Notes: a model not told the origin generated them from the sequence alone. DNA of 64,000 bases from Alkalihalobacillus sp047302405 (GCF_047302405.1 NZ_CP154853.1:558001-622000); one strand, 5' to 3'. Counted from the stretch's first letter, positions 1 through 9,514 are shown. A program made the numbers and translations.

Positions 1-1
1 T

Positions 2-1051
2 TTGTTTCTTTTATTTATTGGCATTTCTAATCATGTATTGATTATCCCACAATTGTTAGGTGAAGCTAGGCGTGATGCGTGGTTTTGTGTCCTCGTTGGC
101 TATGGGATTCTCTTGATTTGGATAGGTATTTACTCAATTATTTTAAAGAAAAATAAACAAAGACTCCCTTTGCGCACATGGCTACAAACTCGGACAGGAA
201 AAGGGTTTGCTAACTTTATTATGTTTTGTTTTATGGTCTATATTATGGTGATTAGCTTTATCTCATTTTTTGATTTAATTGCTTATATTAATATTTACTT
301 TTTACCAAATACAGCGTTAGCGTTTATTATTCTCCCTTTCCTCTTGTTATGTTTTTGGTCAGCTATGAATTTGAGGACGATTATTTATATATCGGCGCTC
401 ATTTTACCACTCGTTGCAATGTTAGGATATTTTGTAGCCTTCTTCACGATAGATGACAAAGATTATTCTTATCTTTTTCCTTTATTTGTTGATGAGCAAT
501 CCTCGTTTGTTGGTGGTGTCATCGTTGTGCTAGGTGGAAGCGTTGATTTATTGATTCTTTTTTTATTACAACAATATTTTGATAAACCTATTTCCTATCT
601 GTACTTATTTTTACTACTTACTTTATTAGTTGGGTTAATATTAGGCCCGACAATGGGTTCTCTTTCTGCATTTGGTCCTAATATTGCAGCTGATTTTCGT
701 TTCCCAGCTTTTGAACAGTGGCGATTGGTGATGATTGGAGAACAAATTTCTCATGTCGATTCAATGGCTGTTTTTCAACTATTATGTGGGGTGATTGTGA
801 GAATATCCTTATGCTTATTTTTGCTTTCTGATTTATGGAAAATTCAATCTGCTAAAGTGAAAAAAGGTTTCTTAATTACCATGACTCTTTTTCTAGGGAT
901 CGCCATGTATGCACCAATTAGTGATGTTGAAATGCAAACGATATTAAAGAATCTCTTTTACCCGTATGCCTTTATATTTGGTGTGTGCATGACCTTCTTA
1001 TTATTATCAATCAGCTATTTACCAGAAAGGAAAAGGTCACAGAAATTATGA
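2..1051 (+). CDS. Spore germination receptor B-subunit (GerAB family permease), 5' partial
   Basis: Integral inner-membrane subunit of a GerA-type nutrient germinant receptor, in the APC-like spore germination permease family that binds or passes the germinant. The reading frame is open from the window edge and shows about ten hydrophobic segments with short polar loops and a basic C-terminus. The visible 349 residues are slightly fewer than usual for the family, so a short N-terminal piece and the real start lie outside the window. The stop overlaps the next start (ATGA), which is typical of translational coupling in ger operons. The germinant cannot be deduced. Confidence 0.88.
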   Translation: MFLLFIGISNHVLIIPQLLGEARRDAWFCVLVGYGILLIWIGIYSIILKKNKQRLPLRTWLQTRTGKGFANFIMFCFMVYIMVISFISFFDLIAYINIYFLPNTALAFIILPFLLLCFWSAMNLRTIIYISALILPLVAMLGYFVAFFTIDDKDYSYLFPLFVDEQSSFVGGVIVVLGGSVDLLILFLLQQYFDKPISYLYLFLLLTLLVGLILGPTMGSLSAFGPNIAADFRFPAFEQWRLVMIGEQISHVDSMAVFQLLCGVIVRISLCLFLLSDLWKIQSAKVKKGFLITMTLFLGIAMYAPISDVEMQTILKNLFYPYAFIFGVCMTFLLLSISYLPERKRSQKL

Positions 1052-2490
1052 ATGGAAACTCTCAGGATATACAGCTAAAACAATTTGAACAATCTTTACA
1101 AAGTGGGAAGCTGCACGAAAAAGAGATTAAAGACTTTTTTCATTTAAATGCTGACATTTCTTTTTTTCCTGTTCAAGATCCACACTTTACTGCCTTTTAT
1201 AGTGAAGGAATGATCGATGTTACCCAACTAAATGATTATATGAATCGAGTGATGTCGCATTTAATCGACTCTGATGAACGGAGCGGAGATTTACCACCTA
1301 TTGCGGTCATAAAAGATACAGAAAAAATGATTGAAAAGGTTTTCTCAGGTTATTTAATACTTCATAAAGGCCCTGATTCTCATTTTTATAGTGTAAATAT
1401 CGCTAAAGTACCACAAAGGAATACGGAAGAATCTAAAACAGAAATAGCGTTAAAGGGCTCAAGGGATGGTTTTATTGAGGATATTAACATAAATATTGCC
1501 TTGCTTCGAAAAAGATTAAAGTCAGAGAAACTAAATAATGAAACGTTTGAGCTAGGTTCATTAAGTCAAACAAAGGTTTCTTTACTTTACCTTAGGCATA
1601 AAGCCGACAAGGGGACGATAGATGAAGTTCGAAAACGTTTAAATCAATTAGATATTGAGAGTATCTTGAGTACAGGCCAATTAGAACAATGGATTTCTGA
1701 TCGAACGTATTCTCTTTTTCCCCTTTTTGATTATATTACACGTCCTGATTTTGCGGTGGAGAGTTTATTACGTGGGCGTTTTTTAATCATAGTCGATGGA
1801 TCTCCATCTATTTTAATTGGTCCTATTAATTTATTAGCCTTATTAAAATCACCTGAGGATGTGCATTATCCTTTTTATTTCGTCACGTTACAAAGAATGA
1901 TGAGAATTCTTGGGTTACATATCGCCATCTTTATCCCAGCTCTTTATATTGCGATCGCAAATGTGAATATTGATCAATTACCATTTCCTTTGTTAGCGAC
2001 AATCGTTGTCTCGAGACATGGAATTCCTTTTTCATTACCACTTGAAGCTTTTTTAATCTTAATTTTATTTGAACTGATTAGGGAGGCTGGGATTCGAATG
2101 CCTACCGCCGTAGGTCAAACGATATCAATTGTCGGTGGATTAATTATTGGAGATGCTGCGATTCGTGCTGGACTTACATCGCCTACCTTACTTGTTGTTA
2201 TGGCTGTTGCTGCCGTTGCTACTTATACACTAGTGAATCAGTCATTAACAGGTTCTGTTACTATTTTGAGAATCTATTGTATGCTGCTTGCTACTTTTTT
2301 AGGGGTATATGGATTCGTTATTAGTTGTTTGAGTATTATCATTTATTTAGCTCAATTAGAATCATTTAAAGTTGCTTATCTGGAACCCATCGCCTCTTTA
2401 CGATTTAAAGAATACCTCGCTGCACTCGTAACAGATCCTTTAAAACGTAAGTACTTCGATTCAACAATTCCTAAGAAGAGTAGGCGATAA
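1048..2490 (+). CDS. Spore germination receptor A-subunit (GerAA family)
   Basis: A-subunit of the same germinant receptor; a soluble N-terminal region of about 260 residues is followed by membrane segments in the C-terminal half, as in GerAA/GerKA proteins. The chosen ATG lies in the ATGA overlap with the B gene and has AGGAAAAGG about ten bases upstream; the frame also runs 21 codons further upstream, but that part lies inside the B gene and has no comparable site. About 480 residues is normal for the family. Family membership is clear, germinant specificity is not. Confidence 0.9.
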   Translation: MNGNSQDIQLKQFEQSLQSGKLHEKEIKDFFHLNADISFFPVQDPHFTAFYSEGMIDVTQLNDYMNRVMSHLIDSDERSGDLPPIAVIKDTEKMIEKVFSGYLILHKGPDSHFYSVNIAKVPQRNTEESKTEIALKGSRDGFIEDININIALLRKRLKSEKLNNETFELGSLSQTKVSLLYLRHKADKGTIDEVRKRLNQLDIESILSTGQLEQWISDRTYSLFPLFDYITRPDFAVESLLRGRFLIIVDGSPSILIGPINLLALLKSPEDVHYPFYFVTLQRMMRILGLHIAIFIPALYIAIANVNIDQLPFPLLATIVVSRHGIPFSLPLEAFLILILFELIREAGIRMPTAVGQTISIVGGLIIGDAAIRAGLTSPTLLVVMAVAAVATYTLVNQSLTGSVTILRIYCMLLATFLGVYGFVISCLSIIIYLAQLESFKVAYLEPIASLRFKEYLAALVTDPLKRKYFDSTIPKKSRR

Positions 2491-2492
2491 AG

Positions 2493-3644
2493 ATGAAAAA
2501 AAGTTTAAAAATTAGCCTTTATTTTACCTTTATTGTGTTATTCCTATCTGGATGTCAAACGGATATGAAAGAAATTGCTCGAATGAATTATCCGACTGCA
2601 ATAGGGGTAGATTTTATTGATGGTGATTATTACCTTTATTTGCAGTTAATAGGGTTTAATTCGATTGCGAAAACGGAAGGTGATGGAGGAGGGCCAACGA
2701 AAACGTATGTTTTTGAATCAAGGGCGTCTAATTTTATTGATGCTTTTTTTGAAGTGTATGAGACATCACAACAGAAATTCTTATGGGCTCATATAACAGG
2801 GATTGTTATTAGTGAATCCGTATTAGAAGAAGGGGTTTCACATATTTATGATGGGATAAGCAGGTATCCTGAGTTTCGGTTAACTCCTTGGATTTTTGCA
2901 ACGAAGGAGCCAATAAAAGAAGTTTTATCGACGGTCGGCTTTTTTGGTAAAACAACATTAGAAACGCTTTTACATGAGCCAGAACAAATATATGAACAAA
3001 GCTCAATGATAAAGCCATATAAATTGCATCAATTTTTTAGAGAAGTGTTTGAACCAGGTTTTACAACTTATATTCCTTCTCTTGCAGTAAATAAAGATTC
3101 ATGGGTGGAAAATAAAAAAGAAGAACCAAAGTTGGAATTAAACGGTGCCTATTTTATCCATAAAGAGCAGTATAAAGGTTTTTTTACACTAGATGAATTA
3201 AAGGGTCTGCAGTGGGTTGACTCTGAAACAGAGCGAGCCCCGATTTTTATTCCTGATAAAGAGAATTTAAATTTGCTCCTTGTAGCTAATAAAATTGAAC
3301 CAGAAATAATAGTGAATATAGAAAATAACCAGCCTCAATTTGATATTGAGCTAAATATAGAAGGATACGCCGATCAGCGAATGGATGAACAAAGTCTTCT
3401 TAGTATAATGAAAGACGATGCCGCACAGAGTATTGAAAAGGAACTGATGACATTATATCAATTAGGTCTTGAGAATGATGTCGATTTTTTGAATTTAGAA
3501 CATATTTTATATCGGAAGCGAAAAAAAGAGTGGAAACGTTTATCAAGTGAAAAGTGGCTTAATGAAAATACTATCCAGAGTGTAAATGTGAATGTTTTTA
3601 TTAACCATTCAGGTGTTTTTAAAAATAAACAAATAGGTGAGTAA
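2493..3644 (+). CDS. Spore germination receptor C-subunit lipoprotein (GerAC family)
   Basis: Lipoprotein subunit of the receptor, anchored to the outer face of the inner spore membrane. The N-terminus is a lipoprotein signal: KK, a hydrophobic stretch, then the lipobox LSGC with the lipidated cysteine near residue 21. The rest is a soluble Ger(x)C domain, and 383 residues is the usual size. It starts two bases after the A-subunit stop and is the last gene of the operon, followed by a terminator hairpin. The operon order B-A-C differs from the gerA order A-B-C. Confidence 0.9.
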   Translation: MKKSLKISLYFTFIVLFLSGCQTDMKEIARMNYPTAIGVDFIDGDYYLYLQLIGFNSIAKTEGDGGGPTKTYVFESRASNFIDAFFEVYETSQQKFLWAHITGIVISESVLEEGVSHIYDGISRYPEFRLTPWIFATKEPIKEVLSTVGFFGKTTLETLLHEPEQIYEQSSMIKPYKLHQFFREVFEPGFTTYIPSLAVNKDSWVENKKEEPKLELNGAYFIHKEQYKGFFTLDELKGLQWVDSETERAPIFIPDKENLNLLLVANKIEPEIIVNIENNQPQFDIELNIEGYADQRMDEQSLLSIMKDDAAQSIEKELMTLYQLGLENDVDFLNLEHILYRKRKKEWKRLSSEKWLNENTIQSVNVNVFINHSGVFKNKQIGE

Positions 3645-3671
3645 GAGGTAACTCGTTTTTTATAATCTAGC

Positions 3672-3719
3672 AGAGGAAGGCAAAGACTTAGGGAAAATCG
3701 TCTGCCTTTCTCTCTTTTC
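3672..3719 (+). terminator. Terminator of the ger operon
   Basis: AGAGGAAGGCA (3672-3682) pairs with TGCCTTTCTCT (3702-3712), followed by a T-rich tail. It lies 28 bases past the C-subunit stop. Confidence 0.7.
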
Positions 3720-3784
3720 TAATTCAAAAGATTGATTTTTGGTTGGGAATATCGGTATCATGGGGATAAGAGAAGGGAACGATC

Positions 3785-5500
3785 ATGATGAATAAAAAAG
3801 ATGTTATAAAAATATTAGAGAAAATAGCAATCTATTTAGAAATTAAAGGGGAAAATCCTTTCAAAATATCGGCTTATCGTAAGGCGGCTCAAGCGCTAGA
3901 AACCGATGAGCGTTCACTAAACGAGATTGATAAACCTGAAGAGCTTAAAGGAATTGGAAAAGGGACGGCTGAAGTGATCACAGAATTAAAGGAAACAGGC
4001 ATTTCATCGCTGCTTGAAGAATTAATGGAGGCTGTTCCGAGTGGGTTGATTCCATTGCTTAAAATCCAAGGACTTGGTGGCAAAAAAATCGGTAAGCTTT
4101 ACCAAGAGCTTGGAGTGGTAGATGTAGAAACTCTAAAAAAAGCGTGTGAAGAAAAACAAGTTCAAAAGTTAGCCGGTTTTGCTAAAAAAACAGAAGAAAA
4201 AATCTTACAAGCGATTCAAGAGGCATCAACACGACCAGAACGCTTAGCAGTTCCACATGTTTTGCCAGTGGCGGAGAAGATTTTGAAACAGCTTGAAACA
4301 TTCCAATATGTAGAACGATTTTCACAAGCAGGGAGTTTACGCAGGTTAAAGGAAACAGTTAAAGATTTAGATTTTATTATTGCGACGAGTGAACCGGACA
4401 AAGTGCGTGAACAGCTACTGCAATTAGAGAATATCTCAAAGGTTATTGCCAATGGTGACACAAAAGTTTCGATTGAAGTCGATGGTGAATATCCGATTTC
4501 AGTTGATTTCCGTCTTGTGAAAAATGAAGAATTTCCAACAACACTGCATCATTTTACCGGCTCTAAAGATCACAATGTCGCTTTAAGACAGCTGGCGAAA
4601 TCAAGAAATGAAAAGATTAGTGAATACGGTGTTGAGAATACGGAGACGGGTGAGCTTAAAACTTTTGAAACAGAAGAAGCGTTTTTTGCCCATTTTGATT
4701 TGCCTTTTATTCCACCTGAAGCGCGTGAAAATCATGGAGAAATTGAACATTTTAAAGAGAATGCCCGGTTTTTACAGCTTAAAGACATAAAAGCCGATTT
4801 ACATATGCATACGACTTCGAGTGACGGAGCTCATACGTTAGAAGAAATGGTAGAAGCCGTTCGGCAAAAAGGCTATCAATATATGGCGATTACGGATCAT
4901 TCAAAGTTTCTCCGTGTTGCAAATGGGTTATCTGTTGAGCGTTTATTAAAACAACATGAAGAAATTAGGAAGCTTAACGAAAAATACGATGATTTTGAAA
5001 TTTTTACGGGAATTGAGATGGACATTTTACCAGATGGTACGTTGGACTATGATGATGATATTTTGAAAAACATCGATTTTGTAATTGCGTCGATTCATTC
5101 TTCTTTCCAACAGTCAGAGGAAACGATTATGGAACGCTTAAAAAATGCTTTGTATAACCCACATGTTGATATGATCGCTCACCCAACCGGACGAGTGTTA
5201 GGGAGACGTGATGGGTATCAAGTCGATGTCTTACAGTTAATCGAGCTTGCGAAGGAAACGAATACAGCACTTGAATTAAATGCGAACCCATTAAGGTTAG
5301 ATTTGGCGTCACATTGGGTTCGCAAAGCTCATGAGTTAGGGGTACCGATTGCGATCAATACAGATGCCCATCATATTGATATGCTCGATGATATGAAGTA
5401 TGGAGTTGGTGTGGCGGTGAAAGGGATGGCCAACGTCGATTTAATTGTGAACACTTGGTCAGTAGAAAAGTTTAAACAATTTATTAAACGAAACGATTAA
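3785..5500 (+). CDS. polX: DNA polymerase X family protein with PHP phosphoesterase domain
   Basis: Family X DNA polymerase/3'-5' exonuclease for gap filling in base excision repair. In order: an N-terminal helix-hairpin-helix region (repeated GIG/GLG-type turns, residues about 50-100), a polymerase X catalytic region (residues about 150-310, with LDFI and VDFR acidic motifs), and a C-terminal PHP domain beginning with DLHMHTTSSDG near residue 338 and containing further His/Asp metal ligands (ITDHS, EMDI, NTDAHH). The length of 571 matches B. subtilis PolX (YshC). ATG at 3785 has GAGAAGGGA upstream; a second in-frame ATG follows directly. mutS2 follows, as in B. subtilis. Confidence 0.95.
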   Translation: MMNKKDVIKILEKIAIYLEIKGENPFKISAYRKAAQALETDERSLNEIDKPEELKGIGKGTAEVITELKETGISSLLEELMEAVPSGLIPLLKIQGLGGKKIGKLYQELGVVDVETLKKACEEKQVQKLAGFAKKTEEKILQAIQEASTRPERLAVPHVLPVAEKILKQLETFQYVERFSQAGSLRRLKETVKDLDFIIATSEPDKVREQLLQLENISKVIANGDTKVSIEVDGEYPISVDFRLVKNEEFPTTLHHFTGSKDHNVALRQLAKSRNEKISEYGVENTETGELKTFETEEAFFAHFDLPFIPPEARENHGEIEHFKENARFLQLKDIKADLHMHTTSSDGAHTLEEMVEAVRQKGYQYMAITDHSKFLRVANGLSVERLLKQHEEIRKLNEKYDDFEIFTGIEMDILPDGTLDYDDDILKNIDFVIASIHSSFQQSEETIMERLKNALYNPHVDMIAHPTGRVLGRRDGYQVDVLQLIELAKETNTALELNANPLRLDLASHWVRKAHELGVPIAINTDAHHIDMLDDMKYGVGVAVKGMANVDLIVNTWSVEKFKQFIKRND

Positions 5501-5557
5501 AGTTGATAATCGTATATAAAAAAGGGAAATTGGGATATCGATTAAAGGAGAAAAAAT

Positions 5558-7915
5558 ATGGAACGTGTATTGCGTGTACTTGAATACGAAAAGATGAAAC
5601 AGCAGCTTGTGGAGCATGTTTCCTCTTCGCTTGGACGAAAAAAAGTTCAGGAATTGACACCTTCTATTGAGATAGATGAAGTTTTAGTCTGGCAACAGGA
5701 GACAAGTGAGGGAGCTAATGTTCTTCGCTTTAAGGGGAGAATTCCGTTCGGTGGAATTTATGACGTCACTCCTCATGTAAAACGAGCTAGCATTGGAGGT
5801 CTTCTTTCAGCAAGTGAACTAATGGAAATCGCGAGTACGGTTTATGGAGGAAGACAGTTAAAGAAATTTATTACGAATCTAGTTGAGGAGGAAGAAAGAG
5901 AACTTCCTCTCCTCTATCAACATGTGGAACAAATTTATCCATTAACCGATGTGGAAAGAGAAATTAAACAGTGTATTGATGATAATGGTCATGTTTTAGA
6001 TTCAGCTAGTCAAACATTACGCACGATTCGTCAGCAGGTGAGAAGCTATGAATCATCCGTGCGTTCAAAATTAGAGCAAATGACTCGATCATCTAGTACA
6101 CAAAAGATGCTTTCAGATGCGATTATTACGATCCGAAATGATCGTTTTGTGATTCCCGTAAAACAAGAATATCGCGGTTCTTTTGGAGGGATTGTTCATG
6201 ACCAATCGGCATCAGGTCAAACGTTGTTTATTGAACCACAAGTTGTTGTGACTTTAAATAATCAACTACGTGAAGCAAAGGTTAAGGAAACCCGTGAAAT
6301 TGATCGGATTTTAGCAGAGCTCTCAAGGCAGGTCGCGGAAGTAGCCGATGAGCTACTAACGAATATTTCAACACTCGCTGTATTAGATTTAATTATTGCA
6401 AAAGCCCATTATGCCAATACGATAAAAGCGACCTCTCCAAAAATTAACGAAGCAGGCCATGTTCTATTAAAAAAGGCTCGTCATCCTCTTATTGATGCCG
6501 ATGAGGTTGTCCCAATTGATATAGAACTTGGAGGAGAATTTCGTTCGTTAATCATTACCGGTCCAAATACGGGTGGGAAAACGGTGACACTTAAAACAGT
6601 CGGTTTATTAACGTTAATGATGCAATCAGGTTTACATGTACCGGTTGAGGAAGAATCAAAAATGGCCGTTTATAAACAAGTGTTTGCTGATATTGGGGAT
6701 GAACAATCGATTGAACAAAGCTTGAGTACATTTTCATCACACATGACAAATATCGTGCAAATTTTAGATAAAGTGGATTTCCAAAGTTTAGTTTTATTTG
6801 ATGAATTAGGGGCGGGAACAGACCCGACAGAAGGAGCCGCTTTAGCAATCGCGATTTTAGACGATGTGTACAAAAGAGGAGCAGCTGTTGTCGCAACAAC
6901 CCATTACAGTGAATTAAAAGGATATGCCTACAATCGTGAAGGGGTTATGAATGCGAGCGTTGAATTTGATGTCCAGTCATTAAAGCCAACCTATCGTCTT
7001 TTAATTGGAGTACCTGGCCGAAGCAATGCTTTTGCGATTTCACGACGACTTGGGTTAGGTGAGGCGATTATTGACCGTGCTAAAGATCAGATTGACAGTG
7101 ATTCGAATAAAGTTGAAAACATGATCGTCTCTTTAGAAGAAAGTAAAAAATCAGCTGATGCCGAACAAATAGAAGCGAAGAATATTCGTTTTGAAGCAGA
7201 AAAACTTCATCGTGACTTACAAAAGCAGATGGAAGAATTACAGCGAGAAAAAGAGCTGATTTTAAAACAAGCTGAAGGCGAAGCAGAAGTAGCGGTTGCT
7301 AAAGCAAAAGAAGAGGCGGAGTTCATTATTCGTGAGCTACGAGAAATGCAAAAAAAGGGACTCGCAGTCAAAGAGCATGAGATCATTGATGCGAAAAAAC
7401 ATTTAGAAGAAGCTGCACCTAAATTAACACCAAAACAGAAGAAAATTAAGAAACAAGCCCAACAAGCGAAAACACTCCATCCAGGAGATGAAGTCAAAGT
7501 ATTAAGCTTTGGACAAAAAGGTTCGATTATAGAGAAAATAAATGTCAAAGAATATCTTGTCCAAATTGGGATTATGAAAATGAAAGTAGCTTTAGATGAT
7601 TTACAGTTTATTGAAAGCTCTAAACCGGTAGAGACAAAGCCGCTCACGACGGTCCGCGGTAATGAAAGTCATGTTAAACCAGAGCTTGATTTGCGTGGAG
7701 AACGTTATGAAAATGCGATGTTGAAAGTAGAGAAATATATTGATGATGCATTGTTAGCTGGTTATCATTCTGTATCAATCATTCATGGTAAAGGAACAGG
7801 GGCCCTACGTAAAGGGGTGAAGGAATTACTGAAACGACATCCACATGTTAAAGCAGCTAGAGATGCCGCGATGAATGAAGGCGGACTTGGCAATACGGTT
7901 GTTGAATTAAAATAG
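5558..7915 (+). CDS. mutS2: MutS2 DNA-binding ATPase/endonuclease
   Basis: MutS2 paralogue, known for a role in recombination control and ribosome rescue rather than mismatch repair. Walker A GPNTGGKT lies near residue 334 and Walker B with LFDELGAGTDP near 410. A Lys/Glu-rich coiled coil spans about 515-630, and a C-terminal Smr nuclease domain (LDLRGERYENA, then HGKGTGALR) spans about 710-785. The length of 785 equals the family norm. The RBS is AAAGGAG. It is the second gene of the polX-mutS2-yshE series. Confidence 0.96.
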   Translation: MERVLRVLEYEKMKQQLVEHVSSSLGRKKVQELTPSIEIDEVLVWQQETSEGANVLRFKGRIPFGGIYDVTPHVKRASIGGLLSASELMEIASTVYGGRQLKKFITNLVEEEERELPLLYQHVEQIYPLTDVEREIKQCIDDNGHVLDSASQTLRTIRQQVRSYESSVRSKLEQMTRSSSTQKMLSDAIITIRNDRFVIPVKQEYRGSFGGIVHDQSASGQTLFIEPQVVVTLNNQLREAKVKETREIDRILAELSRQVAEVADELLTNISTLAVLDLIIAKAHYANTIKATSPKINEAGHVLLKKARHPLIDADEVVPIDIELGGEFRSLIITGPNTGGKTVTLKTVGLLTLMMQSGLHVPVEEESKMAVYKQVFADIGDEQSIEQSLSTFSSHMTNIVQILDKVDFQSLVLFDELGAGTDPTEGAALAIAILDDVYKRGAAVVATTHYSELKGYAYNREGVMNASVEFDVQSLKPTYRLLIGVPGRSNAFAISRRLGLGEAIIDRAKDQIDSDSNKVENMIVSLEESKKSADAEQIEAKNIRFEAEKLHRDLQKQMEELQREKELILKQAEGEAEVAVAKAKEEAEFIIRELREMQKKGLAVKEHEIIDAKKHLEEAAPKLTPKQKKIKKQAQQAKTLHPGDEVKVLSFGQKGSIIEKINVKEYLVQIGIMKMKVALDDLQFIESSKPVETKPLTTVRGNESHVKPELDLRGERYENAMLKVEKYIDDALLAGYHSVSIIHGKGTGALRKGVKELLKRHPHVKAARDAAMNEGGLGNTVVELK

Positions 7916-7930
7916 GTAAGGAGTGGGGCA

Positions 7931-8344
7931 ATGGATTTATTTTTAGAAAATGAAATTATGATGACAGTGGCCTACTATAGCATTGCCATGCTAGCTCTTA
8001 TCGTCTTTTTATCTATTTTTGAATTAGTGACGTCTTATAGCAATTGGGAAGAGCTAAAAAGAGGGAATGTTGCTGTCGCTTTAGCAACGGCTGGAAAAAT
8101 CTTTGGCGTCGCTAATATTTTTCGGCATTCGATCGAACAATCTGACCGTATTCTCACGATGCTCGGTTGGAGTGTCCTAGGATTTGTTTTAATGCTAATC
8201 AGTTATTTTATCTTTGAATTTTTAAGTCCTAGTTTTAAAGTTGATGAAGAACTTGCTAATAATAACAAAGCGGTCGGCTTGATTTCTTTTATTTTGTCCG
8301 TTGGCATCTCTTATGTCGTTGGGGCTAGTATCATAGCGTTATAG
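7931..8344 (+). CDS. yshE: DUF350 family membrane protein YshE
   Basis: Small integral membrane protein of 137 residues with about four hydrophobic helices. The internal repeat of the DUF350 family is visible: the VALATAGKIFGVANIFRHSI and NNNKAVGLISFILSVGISYV halves align. Molecular function is not established. It starts 15 bases after mutS2 with AAGGAGTGGGGCA upstream, so it is probably co-transcribed, matching B. subtilis mutSB-yshE. Confidence 0.85.
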   Translation: MDLFLENEIMMTVAYYSIAMLALIVFLSIFELVTSYSNWEELKRGNVAVALATAGKIFGVANIFRHSIEQSDRILTMLGWSVLGFVLMLISYFIFEFLSPSFKVDEELANNNKAVGLISFILSVGISYVVGASIIAL

Positions 8345-8366
8345 TATGGAACGGAGAATGAATCAG

Positions 8367-8409
8367 AACTTTGATAAGTCAGTAGCGAGATTATCAAAGT
8401 TATACTGAC
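8367..8409 (+). promoter_or_regulatory. Hairpin with overlapping alternative pairing between yshE and the small ORF
   Basis: AACTTTGATAA (8367-8377) pairs perfectly with TTATCAAAGTT (8391-8401). Inside its loop GTCAGTA (8378-8384) is complementary to TACTGAC (8403-8409), just before the RBS of the 27-residue ORF. No T run follows, so a plain terminator is unlikely. Confidence 0.4.
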
Positions 8410-8437
8410 GGTTGGGGAAAGGTAAGGAGTTTGTATT

Positions 8438-8521
8438 GTGGAAAATTTAATTAAAATTTTAATTGGCTGCTGTGTTCTATTTTTTATTGCTGGTTTTGTC
8501 TATATCTTTTTTATTGCCTAA
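8438..8521 (+). CDS. 27-residue single-span membrane peptide
   Basis: GTG start with GGTAAGGAG ending eight bases upstream and stop TAA at 8519-8521. The peptide has a short polar N-terminus (MENLIKI) followed by about 19 uninterrupted hydrophobic residues, so it should be a single membrane span. I do not recognise it. It is supported by the strong RBS and the hydrophobic composition, but it is too short for codon-usage arguments. Confidence 0.5.
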   Translation: MENLIKILIGCCVLFFIAGFVYIFFIA

Positions 8522-8889
8522 GCTAAAAGGTGCTGTTCTAAAGCCCTTAAAGAGAAGAAACTGCTATATTTTTGATTGAGATTAGCTTGGTGGGTTTTGG
8601 TTCTGCCGCTAGAGCCCGTACGCTGGGGCACAGGGCCAACCTTTACATTTATAAATCTTGAAGTCTCATGTTTAGGTGTATCTGTCCGTACGCTCTAGGG
8701 AGATAGAGCTGGTGCCTGTTATAATCTTGGAAAGTAGACTTTTGATTATGTCTAAAAATCGCTCATCTTTAGTTTGTGGTGTAGTAACGCCATTCTAAAA
8801 GCAAGAGCGATTTTTTTGATCTTTTTGGATAGAAAATAAAACTTAGTGTATTTCAGGTTCGACAAGTGCCTCACTTGTCGAAAAAGGCT
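8522..8889. other. Non-coding stretch with inverted repeats before the first tandem array
   Basis: No credible gene is seen. It holds an imperfect inverted repeat (CTAGAGCCCGTACGC at 8609-8623 against GTACGCTCTAGGG at 8688-8700), a long-loop inverted repeat AAAAATCGCTC (8754-8764)/GAGCGATTTTTTT (8805-8817), and a perfect 11-bp hairpin TTCGACAAGTG-cct-CACTTGTCGAA (8858-8882) immediately before the array. The hairpin and A-rich flank could be a terminator or a structural boundary. Confidence 0.5.
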
Positions 8890-9342
8890 CAATGAAGCCG
8901 GAAGTCATTGAATAAGAGCCGGGAAGGGAATCAAAGGAGGGCAATGAAGGCGGAAGCCATTGAATAAGAGATGGGAAGGGAATCAAAGGGTGTCAATGAA
9001 GTCCGAAGCGATTGAATAAGAGCCGCAGAGGGAATCAAAGGACGTCAATGAAGCCCGAAGCAGTCGAAAAAGAGCCATAAAGGGAATCAAAGGACGTCAA
9101 TGAAGCCAGAAGCAGTTGAATAAGAGCCGCAAAGGGAATCAAAGGAGGTCAATGAAGCCAAAGCGATTGAATAAGAGCCGTAAAAGGAATCATAGGGAGT
9201 CAATGAAGCCAAAGCGATTGAATAAGAGCCGCAAAGGGAATCAAAGGCCATCAATGAAGCCAAAGCGATTGAATAAGAGCCGCAGAGGGAATCAAAGGAT
9301 GTCAATGAAGCCCGAAGCAGTCGAAAAAGAGCCATAAAGGGG
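8890..9342 (+). repeat. Tandem array A: about nine units of 51-52 bp
   Basis: Units start with CAATGAAG at 8890, 8942, 8994, 9046, 9098, 9150, 9201, 9252 and 9303: the period is 52 bp, then 51 bp for three units that lack one base after GAAGCC. The unit consensus contains AATGAAGCC, GAATAAGAGCCG and AAAGGGAATCAAAGG. There are no unique spacers, and the mixed 52/51 period with changing frame argues against a coding function. The same unit family recurs at 26253-27120. Confidence 0.93.
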
Positions 9343-9494
9343 CTAAACCTTCAAAGGTCATTTTCATGATTTTTGAGACAGCCCTTTTTATTTAATGACG
9401 GCTCTCGCTTTAGTAAATGTCGAAGCTTGCAAGAATATAATAAATTGGGCACATAACATGTAGAATCATGAGAAAAACGAATGGATTTTGTCGT

Positions 9495-9514
9495 ATTTTG
9501 TCATATGACAGAAT
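9495..9514. promoter_or_regulatory. 20-bp near-perfect palindrome upstream of lcfA (candidate operator)
   Basis: ATTTTGTCATATGACAGAAT is symmetric at 18 of 20 positions around TGTCATATGACA. It lies 124 bp upstream of lcfA. A TTGTCA hexamer inside it could act as a -35. It does not match the B. subtilis FadR box I know, so the regulator is unidentified. Confidence 0.4.

Noticed and set aside
8367..8409. H-type pseudoknot upstream of the 27-residue ORF
   Set aside because: The connecting loop over the 11-bp stem would be one nucleotide, which is too short; the two pairings are more likely alternatives.
9087..9337. Two repetitive open frames over array A, one on each strand (73 and 82 codons)
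   Set aside because: They are read-throughs of the 51-bp part of a tandem repeat. They lack an RBS, exist only where the period is divisible by three, and the same unit with a 52-bp period elsewhere cannot code.
8890..9342. CRISPR array
   Set aside because: Units are contiguous and wholly similar, with no unique spacers, and no cas gene is present in the window. The same reasoning applies to 26253-27120.
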